A DNA stretch of 23,557 bases from a virus. Of this stretch, positions 1 through 7,426 are shown in pieces. The stretch's first letter is position 1. Each line of letters opens with the position of its first letter. A model generated the notes under the pieces. That model made no database searches. It was not told where the DNA came from and saw only the letters and a program-made list of their open reading frames with translations. The stretch spans positions 1 through 23,557 of IMG/VR virus record IMGVR_UViG_3300008113_000387; one strand, 5' to 3'. Both the position numbers and the translations under genes were made by a program.

Positions 1-213
1 AGCTAATTGTTGGATTGCGTTGATGCAATTCAATAATACTGTACCGTCTGTAGCCAAATCAGCTAAAGCGATTGTGAAGAAGTCTAACTTTGGACCTTGT
101 GGTTGAACTGGAGCTGCTGATGTAACTGCGTTAACTGCACCAACTGTATAGCTGGCTGCGTCATAGTTCATTACTGGTTGAAAGTCACCGTGAGTACGTG
201 TTGTAAATGCCAT
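1..213 (-). CDS. Probable virion protein, N-terminal part only (runs off the left edge)
   Basis: An open frame begins with ATG at 213 and runs off the window edge after 71 codons without a stop. The product starts MAFTTRTHGDFQPVMNYD and is rich in Ala, Val and Thr, with no charged runs, which fits a soluble structural protein. I do not recognise the family. A good Shine-Dalgarno (AAAGGA) lies 7-8 bases before the ATG, and a T4-late-like box (CATAAATA, 259-266) lies about 46 bases upstream, so late expression is likely. It follows the KxDG protein gene after an 80-base gap. The structural role is inferred only from the promoter type and composition. Confidence 0.65.
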   Translation of the reverse strand, partial: MAFTTRTHGDFQPVMNYDAASYTVGAVNAVTSAAPVQPQGPKLDFFTIALADLATDGTVLLNCINAIQQLA

Positions 214-235
214 GATATTAATCCTTTAAATGTTT

Positions 236-252
236 TGAATCATATAGATTCA
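236..252. other. 17-base inverted repeat in the leader of the left-edge gene
   Basis: Two 6-base arms (TGAATC/GATTCA) flank a 5-base ATATA centre. The repeat lies between the late-type box and the Shine-Dalgarno of the left-edge gene, so it would form a weak AU-rich hairpin near the 5' end of a late transcript. It could affect mRNA stability, or be chance in AT-rich DNA. Confidence 0.3.
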
Positions 253-258
253 TACATT

Positions 259-266
259 TATTTATG
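259..266 (-). promoter_or_regulatory. Candidate T4-type late promoter (CATAAATA)
   Basis: Read on the minus strand the box is CATAAATA, one base off the T4 late consensus TATAAATA, about 46 bases before the ATG at 213. T4 late promoters need only this -10 box, recognised by the phage sigma factor gp55. The match is short and the region is AT-rich, so this rests mainly on its intergenic position. Confidence 0.5.
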
Positions 267-293
267 CCTGGAATAAAAAAATGTTGGTTTTGG

Positions 294-1490
294 TCAGCCT
301 CTAGCAGCCAAATTTTGACGGCTAAAGCCCATTCTGTTGATAAGTTTGATTCCATGACTGACAAAACCCTCTTGGGTTTGTGTGCCATCTGATAGATAAC
401 CTTTGACAGGGCTTTGTTCTGCTGCCTTATCTAGTTGCGGAACAACTTGCATTTTAAGATTGTATAACGCTATCCATATTGAGAAAGCCGCAGTTATACC
501 AGCAATGTTAGTGTCAAAGTGACCTGGCACATGCTCTGTTTGTCCAGTCTGTGGGTTTTGAACATCGTATCCAAACAGTTTCTTGTATACTGCTTCTGAC
601 ATTTTTCTAGACTTAGCAAACTCTATAAATTCTTCTACTAAATTATCTAAATTACCTGCAACAATCTTTTTGTTAATGAATACTGTACACATCAATGGAA
701 ATACGGATTTGACCCCAGGTGGCACACGCAATATAAATGCATCTGCGGCAGCTTTGTTCTTATCTATTTCTCTTTGAGTTTTAGCAATTGCAGTTTTAGT
801 TAACTTTAATTGCGGAACCATTGGCATCTTAGCAGGAATAATTGCAACATTGCTATTGTTTTTTAACTTACCTATACTACCATTTAACAACTGTGCATAT
901 TGAACATTGTCTGCTTCTGGTGGGATATATTGATGTACTGCTATTCCACCAACTTTCCCTTTAATCAATTGTCCAATTTCGCTATTTGCTTCTATAGTAT
1001 ATGTGATGCCATTTGGATTTGCTCTGAAAGTGTATAATCCGTTTTTCTCTTGTAGTGGCTGACTGAATAGTAAGTCACCCCAGTAGAATCCTTTTCCTGA
1101 ATATGATTTCTGCAACCCAGGCCATATTCTAGTAATGACGTTAACTAAATCACCACGCTCAATTCCTCTGGCTTTATCATATGCGGCAAATGCTTGTGGA
1201 CTAGTTACGTGACCTGAACCATCTTTTTTATTGAACATATGTTTATCGCAAACAATAAATTCACCGTCAAGACCAGTACCAAATATCAATGCAGGATAAC
1301 CGTCCCATTTAATTGTAATAGCTCCTGGATTCTGAACAGTATCAACAATTGCTGTCAATCCTTGCTGTGCGCCTTGTCCACCTGTATGAAATACTAAATC
1401 CTCAGGATGTTCAACATGAGCCTTTGTTAGTTCTTGCTCATTCAATGATTCAAGTCTACTTACTAGACCTCTAATAGATTCAGTACTCAT
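294..1490 (-). CDS. KxDG-motif protein, nucleotidyltransferase/ligase-like (putative)
   Basis: 398 residues. Near the N-terminus is K61-W-D-G64, the signature (motif I, KxDG) of the covalent nucleotidyltransferases: DNA and RNA ligases and capping enzymes. Further motif-like stretches follow in the expected order: GFYWGDLLF at 134-142 (motif III-like), KVGGIAVH at 179-186 (motif IV-like, though the usual Glu before Gly is Gly here), and lysine-containing stretches near 207-211 or 228-232 that could serve as motif V. The family match is my inference from motif order, and the altered motif IV makes activity uncertain. The ATG at 1490 overlaps the upstream stop (TAATG), so it is probably translated together with the Q-rich gene before it. 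It lies among probable late genes rather than with replication genes. A catalytically dead virion relative is possible. Confidence 0.55.
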   Translation of the reverse strand: MSTESIRGLVSRLESLNEQELTKAHVEHPEDLVFHTGGQGAQQGLTAIVDTVQNPGAITIKWDGYPALIFGTGLDGEFIVCDKHMFNKKDGSGHVTSPQAFAAYDKARGIERGDLVNVITRIWPGLQKSYSGKGFYWGDLLFSQPLQEKNGLYTFRANPNGITYTIEANSEIGQLIKGKVGGIAVHQYIPPEADNVQYAQLLNGSIGKLKNNSNVAIIPAKMPMVPQLKLTKTAIAKTQREIDKNKAAADAFILRVPPGVKSVFPLMCTVFINKKIVAGNLDNLVEEFIEFAKSRKMSEAVYKKLFGYDVQNPQTGQTEHVPGHFDTNIAGITAAFSIWIALYNLKMQVVPQLDKAAEQSPVKGYLSDGTQTQEGFVSHGIKLINRMGFSRQNLAARG

Positions 1491-2527
1491 TATCTTCTAT
1501 AAAATCTACGGGTTTCAGTGACTTTAGGACGCATACTTGCTTGTGCATTTTTAGCTGCCAATTCTCGTTTAGCCGCATAATCAGTTGGGGCAGGAGCATC
1601 AGTCATTCCACCACGTGCAGCCATTGCAGCCTTCTCAAAGTCTTGTGATCGTTTATCAGATGGGTTTTGTTCTGGAGGCATAGTCTCAGGTCCACCTAAT
1701 GATTTGTTCATTGCAGAAAATGCATTAGCCCCTACACTAGTATCTTTTGGTTGCACAGTGTTAGCAATATTTCCCATTACATTAGAACCAACTGGGTCGT
1801 TTGTTTGATATGGGCTTGTAGAATCTACATATTGTTGCATTGCTTTTTGATTCTTCTGACGCTTAGATGCTAAATCTGTAGCCATAGATGAAGTATTCAT
1901 TTTATTAGCATTGCTCTTGCCAGTCATTATTTCTTTATACAAGTCGGCGTATTTTGTAGGATTCTGTTTATATAATACCTTCATGGCAGATTTTGTAATC
2001 TCTGACAGGTCATCTAATCTTTCAGGTCCTGTTAATTTTTGTATTTGTTTAATTACATTAGTAGTAGTTGGTTCTAACTGTGGTGCTGCCGCAGTTTGTT
2101 GTTGGGCCATGCCTCCTGCTTGCGGGCTTGCACCATATTGTTGTGGGCTTGCACCATATTGTTGTGGACTATTTGAACCTTTAACATACCCTTGCTGATT
2201 GGTTGTTTGCTGAGACATTAACATGTACATATAGTTCGCAAACTTATCAGGATTATTAGCTAGTTTCTTTAACTGGTCTCGTTGTTCATCATCAACTTTT
2301 GCATTGTACTTTGCTAGATACGAATCTACGTACTTGTTGGAATCAAAAGGAACTCCTGATCTGCTAGAACTATCTTTATTGAGTTTTAATTTTTGCTTTA
2401 AATCGTTGATAAATTTAATTTTTGTGGCAGATTGATTGGCAGGGTTTCCACCATAACCGGTAGCTTTATATATTCCGGATCTTATAGCATCCCCGATGCC
2501 CTCAACAATGACTTCTTTAAGTTTCAT
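1490..2527 (-). CDS. Q/G/P-rich protein of unknown function, possible virion or assembly protein
   Basis: 345 residues, not assigned to a family. The N-terminus (MKLKEVIVEGIGDAIRSGIY) and a Lys-rich segment to about residue 105 look folded. Residues about 105-150 are low-complexity, with two perfect and one partial copy of a 7-residue unit (SPQQYGA) and Gln/Ala runs; the rest is polar and probably largely disordered, ending in basic RRFYRR. The ATG at 2527 has a strong purine-rich site (AAGGAAAAAGG) and overlaps the end of the 91-residue gene upstream by 11 bases. It is coupled by TAATG to the KxDG gene after it. The disordered Q-rich middle suggests a scaffold- or virion-associated protein, but this is a guess from composition. 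Confidence 0.7.
   Translation of the reverse strand: MKLKEVIVEGIGDAIRSGIYKATGYGGNPANQSATKIKFINDLKQKLKLNKDSSSRSGVPFDSNKYVDSYLAKYNAKVDDEQRDQLKKLANNPDKFANYMYMLMSQQTTNQQGYVKGSNSPQQYGASPQQYGASPQAGGMAQQQTAAAPQLEPTTTNVIKQIQKLTGPERLDDLSEITKSAMKVLYKQNPTKYADLYKEIMTGKSNANKMNTSSMATDLASKRQKNQKAMQQYVDSTSPYQTNDPVGSNVMGNIANTVQPKDTSVGANAFSAMNKSLGGPETMPPEQNPSDKRSQDFEKAAMAARGGMTDAPAPTDYAAKRELAAKNAQASMRPKVTETRRFYRR
2124..2165. repeat. Two perfect 21-bp tandem repeats inside the Q-rich gene
   Basis: Two identical adjacent 21-base units (2124-2144 and 2145-2165), followed by a degenerate partial copy, encode the repeated residues SPQQYGA. The unit keeps the reading frame. Perfect identity at the DNA level suggests recent expansion by slippage, so copy number may vary between relatives. 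Confidence 0.85.
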
Positions 2528-2792
2528 CCTTTTTCCTTAGGCTTTTACTGAATCTACCCTGGTCTCGGGCCTTTATAGCACTAAGTAATTTTCGCTCTAG
2601 GATCTGCGCTTTTTCTGGATCATAATTTTTATTAATCATTTCCAATAGATTTATTGCGCTGGTGATTATATTATGGGCTCGGCTTTCTATGATATGTTTG
2701 GTATCACGATTACTGCCAATAGCTTCTAATTCCTCTAAGAGGCTGCGAGTTTTTCTTTGCATGGGTATAGATATCCTACTTGTATTTATCAT
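2517..2792 (-). CDS. Small charged protein of unknown function downstream of the helicase gene
   Basis: 91 residues, mostly predicted helix, rich in Lys, Arg and Glu (for example RKTRSLLEELEAIGSNRDTK and the C-terminal KARDQGRFSKSLRKKDET). No domain recognised. The ATG at 2792 overlaps the helicase stop in an ATGA junction, so it is translated by coupling to the helicase. The next gene starts inside its 3' end. The arrangement suggests a small partner of replication or the next late genes, but nothing in the sequence decides this. An internal Met at residue 11 is an alternative start. Confidence 0.7.
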   Translation of the reverse strand: MINTSRISIPMQRKTRSLLEELEAIGSNRDTKHIIESRAHNIITSAINLLEMINKNYDPEKAQILERKLLSAIKARDQGRFSKSLRKKDET

Positions 2793-4213
2793 TTTTTCAG
2801 AGTATTCAGTAGGGCCTTGAGTTTTGCCCCCTGAACATCAGCTACCACCCGATTTGTAACCGGTTCTATTTCCCCTGTATCTTTGTTAATTGCTTCGGTA
2901 ACCGTTGATTGGGGCTTTAATCTACTCATAATGTCATTGGGACTCGGGCTAGGCTTATATTTTGCTTGCTGTTCAGCATACCCGTCAGGATCCTCGTCTG
3001 TAATACGCATAGTCTCAATATTATATTCCAAGTCAATTTTCTGCCCGACGCCTGTCGAACTACGACTTTTCATACATTGAATCTGATATTTCCCGCGCTC
3101 ACGCATACTACGGCTTGTAAAGATACCAAATACATTATCTGCTGTGTTAATCTTACTGATACCACCTGCAATATGACTATGATCAAACTCAATTTCTTCA
3201 ACTGCACTACGATTCAACTGACTAGCAGTTACCATAAGAATTCCCAACTCTTTTGCTAAGTTACGCAATTCTTCACTAACATACTTGTCTTTAATAAACT
3301 GATCGTTGGGATTAACTTTGACACTCACAGGCATAACTAGATCCAAATAATCAATCATCACAAAGTCAACTTTGATTCCAGTCTGAATCTGTACTTCTTT
3401 TAGATATGAACGAATATCATTGACGTTGCTCTGTGCAGGCAATCCCTTAACACGATATTGTCCAGATTTCTTGCCTGCCATTTTAACTCTTAATTCAGTT
3501 CCGTCAATATCTTTACGGATATCTCTAGTACTCATCATAGTCAACATTGCATCAGTTCTTAATGATGTTAATTCTTCACTCAATTCTAAACTGATATAAA
3601 CACCACTAAGTCCCATCTGCAACCAATTCAATGCGATGTTCATCATAACCAATGATTTACCTGAACCTGAGCCACCTGCAAAGATGTTTAGTTCCCCACG
3701 ACTAAAGCCACCATACAATAGTTTGTCCATTTGTGGCCAGCCCGTACTCTGTTGACCACCTGCATTGAAGTATTTGTTGATACGTGCTTTGGGATCAGCA
3801 AAGTAATCTGTACCCATGTCACGTTGTAAACTGATTTGCACTGCTTCTTTGATTAGTTTTTCAACCGGGCCAAAGTCACCCTTCTCTAACAGATCGGCTG
3901 ATTTAAGAATCGCCCGTTCTAGTTCTTGTCTTTTAGTAAATGATTCAAATTCTTCCAAGAACCATTCAGTATGTTTATCACCAAAATCTTCAATCAATTC
4001 AAGTTGTACACTTGTGGTTGCTTTGATTTGAGTAATGTCTGGTAACAGACTATACTTCTCACTATACTCCTTCATAAACTCTGCCACTTTTCTTAGTGAC
4101 TTGTCAAAGTTATCTGGATTCATTATATTCATAACTCTTGTATACAATTCTGCATTTGTTAGCATCATTTGTAAAAAGAGTCGTTGAATATCTGTATTAT
4201 ATTCCTTTTGCAA
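2789..4213 (-). CDS. 41: Replicative DNA helicase, T4 gp41/DnaB-like
   Basis: 474 residues, matching the size of T4 gp41 (475). The N-terminal helical domain (1-150) is followed by a RecA-type motor: Walker A GGSGSGKS at about 180-187, Walker B VDFVMIDYLDL at about 283-293, a QL-containing segment (TASQLNRSA) near 330, and a basic SRSS segment near 384, where DnaB-family enzymes carry their arginine finger. The C-terminal tail (about 410-474) is polar, as in gp41, and may contact primase. It would form a hexamer that unwinds the lagging-strand template 5'-3' together with the primase encoded just upstream. The frame starts with TTG at 4213, 17 bases inside the primase end, behind AGAGG; ATG codons at 4168 or 4165 are alternatives. 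Confidence 0.93.
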   Translation of the reverse strand: MQKEYNTDIQRLFLQMMLTNAELYTRVMNIMNPDNFDKSLRKVAEFMKEYSEKYSLLPDITQIKATTSVQLELIEDFGDKHTEWFLEEFESFTKRQELERAILKSADLLEKGDFGPVEKLIKEAVQISLQRDMGTDYFADPKARINKYFNAGGQQSTGWPQMDKLLYGGFSRGELNIFAGGSGSGKSLVMMNIALNWLQMGLSGVYISLELSEELTSLRTDAMLTMMSTRDIRKDIDGTELRVKMAGKKSGQYRVKGLPAQSNVNDIRSYLKEVQIQTGIKVDFVMIDYLDLVMPVSVKVNPNDQFIKDKYVSEELRNLAKELGILMVTASQLNRSAVEEIEFDHSHIAGGISKINTADNVFGIFTSRSMRERGKYQIQCMKSRSSTGVGQKIDLEYNIETMRITDEDPDGYAEQQAKYKPSPSPNDIMSRLKPQSTVTEAINKDTGEIEPVTNRVVADVQGAKLKALLNTLKK

Positions 4214-5168
4214 TTTTACGCCTCTGCATTTCTATTTTTATTTTACTATTTGTTTTATTTTGTATTATACTTAGTAACGTAGGCAGTTTGCCATATCTTA
4301 TTACTGCGTCATTTACATCTTTAATATCAGTATCCCAATTAGGTAAACTGACTTGATATCCCAATTCTAATGCTTTATCACATATTTTTAATCCAGTTGT
4401 ATCTCTATCCGGCACTACAACTATTTGTTTGTTTAATTGTGACAACAATGTATTTTGATCAGGGCTTATGTCATTGTGCATTAGTGCAACACCATCAATT
4501 GATAGTGCATCAAAAATACCCTCTGTAACTATACAAACACTCCAATCTTTGTGTTGCTTGTCAATGTTGAATACATAACCCGGTTGTTGGTCATTAATAA
4601 ATTTAGGAATCTTGTTGTCAAGATACCTGCTAGTATTCCCTACTATTTCATTTTTATAAGTGTAGGGTATAATGATTCTATTTTTGTTTCTTCCCGAATC
4701 ATCAGGGGTGACTACAAAAGAATAATCTTCTAAATTTATTTTTCTCTTTAGTAGATAATCAACATAAGTTTTATGTTCGGGATTTTCAATATCCAGTAGT
4801 TCACCAGGGGGCAAAGTTTTTCTTTTAAATTCAATTTTATGAAATTGTTTCTTACCAGTAAAGTCCAAGAAGTCTTTATTTTGCAGACTTTCAAGATTCC
4901 ATCTTTGTATTTGTTGCGTATCTACTCCGCACCATAATAAAAACTGTCTTGTTTTTGGGAATATAGGTTTGCCTAATTCAAAACTACAATTAAACCCACA
5001 ATTGAAACAATTGTACATCCAATGTTGAGGACCTTCAAATTTGACTCCTCCCCTAAATTTAGCATCTGGGCGATGGCCAGCATGAACACAACAAATAGCG
5101 TTGAAACTAGTCCAACCACTAGATGTTTGTCGTTTTTTACCTGGAACTAATGTTAGGATATCGAACAT
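4197..5168 (-). CDS. 61: DNA primase, T4 gp61-like
   Basis: 323 residues, close to T4 gp61 (342). The N-terminal zinc module has C26, H29, C54 and C57 (CxxH...CxxC, CHC2 type). A Toprim domain follows, with TEGIFDALS (E216) and the acidic pair in VVPDRD (D254, D256). The C-terminal DVNDAV segment and a basic tail (KIEMQRRKIAKG) resemble gp61. It makes RNA primers for lagging-strand synthesis on the hexameric helicase encoded immediately downstream, with a 17-base overlap. The ATG at 5168 has no Shine-Dalgarno, and a sigma70-like promoter has its -10 box exactly 6 bases upstream, so the transcript probably begins at or next to the ATG. Confidence 0.92.
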   Translation of the reverse strand: MFDILTLVPGKKRQTSSGWTSFNAICCVHAGHRPDAKFRGGVKFEGPQHWMYNCFNCGFNCSFELGKPIFPKTRQFLLWCGVDTQQIQRWNLESLQNKDFLDFTGKKQFHKIEFKRKTLPPGELLDIENPEHKTYVDYLLKRKINLEDYSFVVTPDDSGRNKNRIIIPYTYKNEIVGNTSRYLDNKIPKFINDQQPGYVFNIDKQHKDWSVCIVTEGIFDALSIDGVALMHNDISPDQNTLLSQLNKQIVVVPDRDTTGLKICDKALELGYQVSLPNWDTDIKDVNDAVIRYGKLPTLLSIIQNKTNSKIKIEMQRRKIAKGI

Positions 5169-5174
5169 ACTACT

Positions 5175-5203
5175 ACTATAACATAGTATGTAGCGGAAGT
5201 CAA
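5175..5203 (-). promoter_or_regulatory. Sigma70-type promoter giving a leaderless primase mRNA
   Basis: On the minus strand: TTGACT (5203-5198), 17-base spacer, TATAGT (5180-5175), then AGTAGT and the ATG at 5168. The usual start point 7 bases past the -10 box falls on the A of the ATG. Five of six bases match at each box. No Shine-Dalgarno is present, which supports leaderless translation. Confidence 0.7.
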
Positions 5204-5205
5204 TA

Positions 5206-5952
5206 TTATCTGGCTAATAATCCGGTTACATTACCTTGTGTGCTAACAAATTCAACACGCAAATATGGGTGAAATCCTTCCACAGTGTATCCTGCTGTCT
5301 CAGTAGCATCCAAGTAAGTATAAATATTTCCGATGTTATACCAATTACTATCAGGAAGTGTGGACCCTTGAACTTGCACAGTACCTGAGTAACCATCTAG
5401 GAAAGGTTGAATAGTTAATAAACTATTGTTGTTTGTACTCAATACGCTACTAGTGTATGTTACTGTATTGGAACTAGGTATAGCATGACTTGGAATTTCT
5501 ATATCCATTGCAGGAACAAAGCTAGGTAAGATGCTATCTACAATTTGTATCACTCCCCTAGCACTGGCTTCACTATTAACAAAGACTGGTAGATCGTATG
5601 TCCCGTCATTAATTTCCAAGCTGTAAAAGCATTGTTGGATATCAATCATCTCTAAATCGCTAGAATTAGTAACTAATTCAGCTATTCCAGTCAATGGCAA
5701 GGTAGCGGTTAATGCTTTGCGAAACAAGATTTCCTTACCGGTATAGTTAATCAATCTAAAAGTAATGTCAAAACTACTAATATCTATGAATTTTTGTTCT
5801 TGGTTTAGAAACTGGAATTGAATAATGTTATCCACACCCTTGTTTAATGTTAAATTCTTAGCGTACACTATCTGGTACCTCCTGGTAGAATTACCACTGT
5901 ACAAAACAACAACCTGTCTTGGCTTGAACTTATAAACATTTGTTGAATACAC
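5206..5952 (-). CDS. Late virion structural protein, probably baseplate or tail-tip associated
   Basis: 248 residues with an all-beta look (alternating hydrophobics, many Ser, Thr and Asn). Residues about 40-135, with FIDISSFDITFRLINYTGKE and a later DLPVFVNSEASARG, resemble the N-terminal immunoglobulin-like domain of phage baseplate and receptor-binding proteins (BppU type); residues about 155-248 look like a second beta domain. This is pattern recognition, not a database match. The start is GTG at 5952, fixed by AGGAG 7 bases upstream and by a perfect T4 late box TATAAATA (5978-5971), which leaves a leader of only about 13 bases. The late promoter is the best evidence for a structural role. 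It stands alone between the replication genes and the plus-strand gene. Confidence 0.8.
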   Translation of the reverse strand: MYSTNVYKFKPRQVVVLYSGNSTRRYQIVYAKNLTLNKGVDNIIQFQFLNQEQKFIDISSFDITFRLINYTGKEILFRKALTATLPLTGIAELVTNSSDLEMIDIQQCFYSLEINDGTYDLPVFVNSEASARGVIQIVDSILPSFVPAMDIEIPSHAIPSSNTVTYTSSVLSTNNNSLLTIQPFLDGYSGTVQVQGSTLPDSNWYNIGNIYTYLDATETAGYTVEGFHPYLRVEFVSTQGNVTGLLAR

Positions 5953-5970
5953 AATATGGCTCCTTTATAC

Positions 5971-5978
5971 TATTTATA
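5971..5978 (-). promoter_or_regulatory. T4-type late promoter, perfect TATAAATA
   Basis: A perfect minus-strand TATAAATA lies 19 bases before the GTG start of the structural gene, with the Shine-Dalgarno AGGAG between them. This matches the compact layout of T4 late promoters, which use gp55 and sliding-clamp activation. It faces away from a second late-like box (6003-6010) on the plus strand. Confidence 0.8.
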
Positions 5979-6002
5979 AAAATATATTGGGTAAAGATAA
6001 TT

Positions 6003-6010
6003 GATAAATA
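6003..6010 (+). promoter_or_regulatory. Candidate late promoter for the plus-strand gene (GATAAATA)
   Basis: GATAAATA on the plus strand differs from the T4 late consensus at the first base only. It ends 16 bases before the ATG at 6027 of the only plus-strand gene, and no other promoter is seen for it. The same 11 bases (TTGATAAATAT) occur before the late-type gene at 22915, which supports it being used. Confidence 0.5.
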
Positions 6011-6026
6011 TTCCGTAACAATAATA

Positions 6027-6407
6027 ATGATACATAACGAATTTTTCAAAAAACTAACAGAAAATCATCCTTTTATTACGGTATGTTCCTACGCTGGTCA
6101 AGACTATGTAGGTATAGTGCAAAATAGGGATGATATAGTCACTACAATATATGACTATGGATCTATCATTCATCAAGATTTAAGAGAAAAATTCTTAGAA
6201 CTAGGCGATATCTGGTGGTGGGAAAGTAACAGACTGGTACCTATTAATATGTTTCTTAAGGACGACTGGGTCGCTTTCAAACCATATATACGTACATTTA
6301 ACAATAAAAGTCTTACTATCCTACATGGTCCCATATGTAGTATGCTGGAACTCAGCAAGCGTAAAAGTAAACGGAAATCAATTACTTTGGTTAAGCGTAT
6401 GCTCTGA
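6027..6407 (+). CDS. Conserved-looking protein of unknown function, the only plus-strand gene
   Basis: 126 residues from the ATG at 6027. The frame is open back to 5940, but that region holds the divergent late promoter and reads as unlikely protein, so the inner ATG is chosen; its Shine-Dalgarno is weak. The sequence has good protein character: an aromatic-rich core (GDIWWWESNRLVPINMF and DDWVAFKPYIRTF), balanced charges and a basic tail (KRKSKRKS). No domain is recognised. Its 3' end overlaps the tail-to-tail DnaE-like gene by 30 bases. Transcription toward the minus-strand genes, probably late, could produce antisense RNA over the end of the DnaE-like gene. Confidence 0.75.
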   Translation: MIHNEFFKKLTENHPFITVCSYAGQDYVGIVQNRDDIVTTIYDYGSIIHQDLREKFLELGDIWWWESNRLVPINMFLKDDWVAFKPYIRTFNNKSLTILHGPICSMLELSKRKSKRKSITLVKRML

Positions 6408-6968
6408 TTCAAGTAAATTCATATGCACAACGACCAACTGTGCATAAGCCAAACTATGACTCTTTTTAAAGTGATATCCGTCAGTGCCTTTATCCCATAC
6501 AGTTTTACTGACTGTTTTCCAATCTAACCCAATTAAGTGTTTCTTAGCAGGGCGAATAATAGCAAGAAACATAGCAAGTCTAGGTATACTATTGATTGGT
6601 TCTGGCATCTTTTGCATACTGTTGTAATGATTGCTTAAGTGAATTAATTTCTCTACGAACACTCTATCCTTCAGTCTTTCCCATTTAGGTTCTTGCATTA
6701 ATTCAGTTAGATGAGCCTCATCACTAACCTTATCATATACATGAACATTCAACAAGTCTAGTTTGATATACCCACGATTTTCTGCTTCTGTATAATCTAA
6801 GTTTGCTATTCCATTGATAGCATCGTAGGGGATATCAGTAACATAGATTCCTGTAGCATGTTTGCGTATTGGATTGACTTTACGCATTGCCGCAGGTATA
6901 TGGTTGATATGTTCTAATATTTTATCTCTGTTACCAAAGTCAATATCAATGTCTGAATTAAATTTCAT
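6378..6968 (-). CDS. Miniature DNA polymerase III alpha (DnaE)-like protein
   Basis: 196 residues. Four stretches match bacterial DnaE in the same order but in a much shorter chain. SDIDIDFGNRDKILEHI (5-21) corresponds to the PDxDxDF...RD..I.H motif with two catalytic aspartates (here D6 and D8). GYIKLDLLN (66-74) corresponds to V-K-F-D-F-L-G with the third aspartate (D71). RLAMFLAIIRPAKKHL (130-145) corresponds to the A..LAL.RPGP motif. HFKKSHSLAYAQLVV (166-180) corresponds to F.KSHA.AYA. There is no PHP, OB or tau-binding domain. It may be a minimal nucleotidyltransferase, an accessory replication protein or an inactive relic. The ATG at 6968 overlaps the upstream stop (ATGA). The motif matches are from memory of DnaE and need a profile search. 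Confidence 0.7.
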   Translation of the reverse strand: MKFNSDIDIDFGNRDKILEHINHIPAAMRKVNPIRKHATGIYVTDIPYDAINGIANLDYTEAENRGYIKLDLLNVHVYDKVSDEAHLTELMQEPKWERLKDRVFVEKLIHLSNHYNSMQKMPEPINSIPRLAMFLAIIRPAKKHLIGLDWKTVSKTVWDKGTDGYHFKKSHSLAYAQLVVVHMNLLESEHTLNQSN

Positions 6969-7426
6969 CTGTCTTTATCTGATAATATAGGTTCAATTTC
7001 AGTAGGCCATATAATATTGTATTGATTCCATTTGAAGTTTTCTTCAGCTTCTTTATTGTAAGGAGCGTCAACGATATATTGAACTACTGTTCTATCACTT
7101 AATGCCATGTAACCATGTGCATATTGGGGCGGAATGAATAATCCAGTTGTATCATCTAATTCTACGCCAAACCATTTACCTGTTTCTGGTTCTAGTGCTA
7201 CATCAAATATTCTTCCTTGTAATGGCATTACTAATTTACTTTGATTCTGACGATGCATACCGCGAATAACGTTTTGTTTTGATATTGCAGTATTTAATTG
7301 ACGGAATGTTCCTCTCATGCCATCATTACTTGATTTCCATGTCTCATAAAATTGTCCTCTAAAGTCAGCGTTACTTATATGGTACACTACTTGTACACCT
7401 GGTAATAGTTCTCCGTATGTTTTCAT
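6965..7426 (-). CDS. dTDP-4-dehydrorhamnose 3,5-epimerase-like cupin (RmlC family)
   Basis: 153 residues, somewhat shorter than typical RmlC (about 180). Diagnostic segments are present: VIRGMHRQ (53-60; the family has LRGLH, with the His as catalytic base), a conserved Lys at 64, GRIFDVALE (71-79), and LFIPPQYAHGYMALSD (cupin metal/sugar-site region). RmlC inverts C3 and C5 of dTDP-4-keto-6-deoxyglucose in dTDP-rhamnose synthesis; here no RmlA, B or D gene is nearby, so the phage enzyme would act on host-made precursors, or its substrate differs. A role in sugar decoration of virion, DNA or host envelope is possible but not shown. The ATG at 7426 overlaps the exonuclease stop (ATGA) behind GGAG. 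Confidence 0.85.
   Translation of the reverse strand: MKTYGELLPGVQVVYHISNADFRGQFYETWKSSNDGMRGTFRQLNTAISKQNVIRGMHRQNQSKLVMPLQGRIFDVALEPETGKWFGVELDDTTGLFIPPQYAHGYMALSDRTVVQYIVDAPYNKEAEENFKWNQYNIIWPTEIEPILSDKDR

Noticed and set aside
2783-2790. GATAAATA on the minus strand as a late promoter
   Set aside because: It overlaps the ATG of the 91-residue gene and encodes its residues 1-4, so it cannot serve that gene and is explained by coding.
5940-6026. N-terminal extension of the plus-strand gene to an ATG at 5940
   Set aside because: The extra 29 codons cover the divergent late promoter and the start of the structural gene. The inner ATG at 6027 follows its own late-like box.
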